Shown here: positions 63,208-64,000 of the stretch, piece by piece
Layout: each line of letters begins with the position of its first letter
How positions within the stretch are numbered: position 1 is the stretch's first letter
From: Amycolatopsis sp. NBC_01480
GTDB lineage: Bacteria > Actinomycetota > Actinomycetes > Mycobacteriales > Pseudonocardiaceae
DNA length: 64,000 nucleotides
Direction: 5' to 3'
Assembly: GCF_036227205.1 (NCBI RefSeq)
Contig: NZ_CP109442.1
Location: forward strand, 5,580,001-5,644,000
Notes under the pieces: generated by a model
What the model saw: the letters and a program-made list of their open reading frames with translations, nothing else
Told to the model about the DNA's origin: nothing
Databases searched by the model: none
Translations under genes and position numbers: made by a program

Positions 63208-64000
63208 ATGTACCTCGTCATCGGAGCGACAGGCAACGTCGGCGGCTCGGTCGCACGACAGCTGTTCCACCAGGGCGCCGACGTGCGGGCACTCGTGCGA
63301 GATCCCGCCAAAGCCGACCTGCCGGCGGGCGTCGAACTCGCCGTCGGCAATCTTGACGACCGCGACAGCGTGTCGAAAGCGGTTCAGGGCGTCGATGCCA
63401 TTTTTCTGATGCACGGTGCCGGCGGGACCGAGCAGACCAAGACGATGATCGCCGCCGCGCAGGACGCCGGTGCGCCGAGGATCGTCATGCTGTCCTCCGC
63501 CGGCGCGCGTCTCCTGCCGCTGGACGGTCCCATGCCGACCGCGCTCGCGGCTCGTGAACAGCTGCTGCGCGAGTCCGGTCTCGGGGTGACCTACCTCCGG
63601 CCCAGCGCGTTCGCGTCCAACACCCTCGGGTGGCGCGACGCGATCCGAGCGGGCAAAGTCGTCGACCCGACCGGTGACGGCCAGCTTGCCGTGACCGACC
63701 CGGACGACATCGCGCGCGTCGCCGTAGCCGCGCTCACCGAAGAGGGCCACGTCGGCAAGGGCTATCTGCTCACCGGCCCGGAGGCCCTGACCTCACGTCA
63801 GCAGGTCGAGATCATCGCCGACGTGATCGGGCGGCCGATCGACTTCGAGGACGTCACTCCGCACGAATTCGCCACGGCCGCCATCGAGCAGGGAACCCCG
63901 CCCGAGCACGCGCACCTCATGGAACGCCTGCACGAGGTGTTCCGCGCCCGCCGCCAGGTGACCATCACCGACGACGTCCAGAACATCACCGGAACCGCAC
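63208..64000 (+). CDS. NmrA-like NAD(P)-binding protein (partial, right edge)
   Basis: ATG 63208 has GAAAGGA upstream. The frame reads MYLVIGATGNVGGSVARQLF, RALVRDPAKADLPAGVELAV, then AIFLMHGAGGTEQTKTMIAA, VMLSSAGARLLP and VTYLRPSAFASNTLGWRD, an NmrA/quinone-reductase-2-like atypical SDR that lacks YxxxK. It continues to the window end (264 codons) without a stop, near the normal family length of about 280 residues. Confidence 0.85.
   Translation, partial: MYLVIGATGNVGGSVARQLFHQGADVRALVRDPAKADLPAGVELAVGNLDDRDSVSKAVQGVDAIFLMHGAGGTEQTKTMIAAAQDAGAPRIVMLSSAGARLLPLDGPMPTALAAREQLLRESGLGVTYLRPSAFASNTLGWRDAIRAGKVVDPTGDGQLAVTDPDDIARVAVAALTEEGHVGKGYLLTGPEALTSRQQVEIIADVIGRPIDFEDVTPHEFATAAIEQGTPPEHAHLMERLHEVFRARRQVTITDDVQNITGTA

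Overview
The window is high-GC DNA with GTG/ATG starts, stop/start overlaps, many TetR, MarR and LuxR-type regulators and IS701/IS630/IS3/IS5 debris. This fits a filamentous actinomycete (a Pseudonocardiales member such as Amycolatopsis is plausible, but the species cannot be fixed from sequence alone). No rRNA, tRNA or CRISPR array was seen.

Layout. 1-5.5 kb is a graveyard of gene fragments (MarR, RecQ, phosphofructokinase, SDR, TetR and transposase pieces) around one intact ketopantoate-reductase-like gene. 5.67-11.4 kb is a clean catabolic operon: APC permease, DeoR regulator, GMC oxidoreductase, SIS-domain protein and ROK kinase. It resembles fructosyl-amino-acid (Frl) utilisation and has a promoter overlapped by three ACGAACAT repeats. 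11.7-32.3 kb is accessory DNA: a Tat-exported DJ-1/PfpI protein, several redox genes (SDR, MDR, SMP-30), an MFS pump, a Baeyer-Villiger monooxygenase/esterase operon, paired palindromic operators, a decayed NACHT/AbiTii defence-like gene, a broken molybdenum aldehyde oxidoreductase operon and transposase fragments.

33.08-52.03 kb is the centrepiece: one compact, same-strand, largely translationally coupled biosynthetic cluster with no NRPS or PKS. It holds a LuxR-type regulator, a cupin-like protein, three ATP-grasp ligases, a 62-residue signal-peptide-like small protein, an AsnRS/AsnA-like class II synthetase core, a 146-residue unknown, a degenerate ProRS-like protein, a complete methionyl-tRNA synthetase, a MccF-like S66 peptidase with its Ser-Glu-His triad, a PP-loop amidotransferase of the N-acetyl-sugar amidotransferase type, a methyltransferase, a PLP aminotransferase, an amidinotransferase and two MFS exporters. 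My reading is a small modified (pseudo)peptide, probably with a guanidine and possibly an amidine or amide. The spare MetRS and the MccF-like peptidase look like self-protection, which suggests an inhibitor acting at or near methionyl-tRNA synthetase (inference).

52.3-64 kb returns to mixed accessory DNA: IS3 and IS701 fragments, an AraC regulator beside an MDR reductase, an apolipoprotein N-acyltransferase gene with an in-frame stop, a TetR/epimerase divergent pair, an MGT-type glycosyltransferase, a truncated MDR and a divergent LuxR-type/NmrA-like pair that runs off the right edge.
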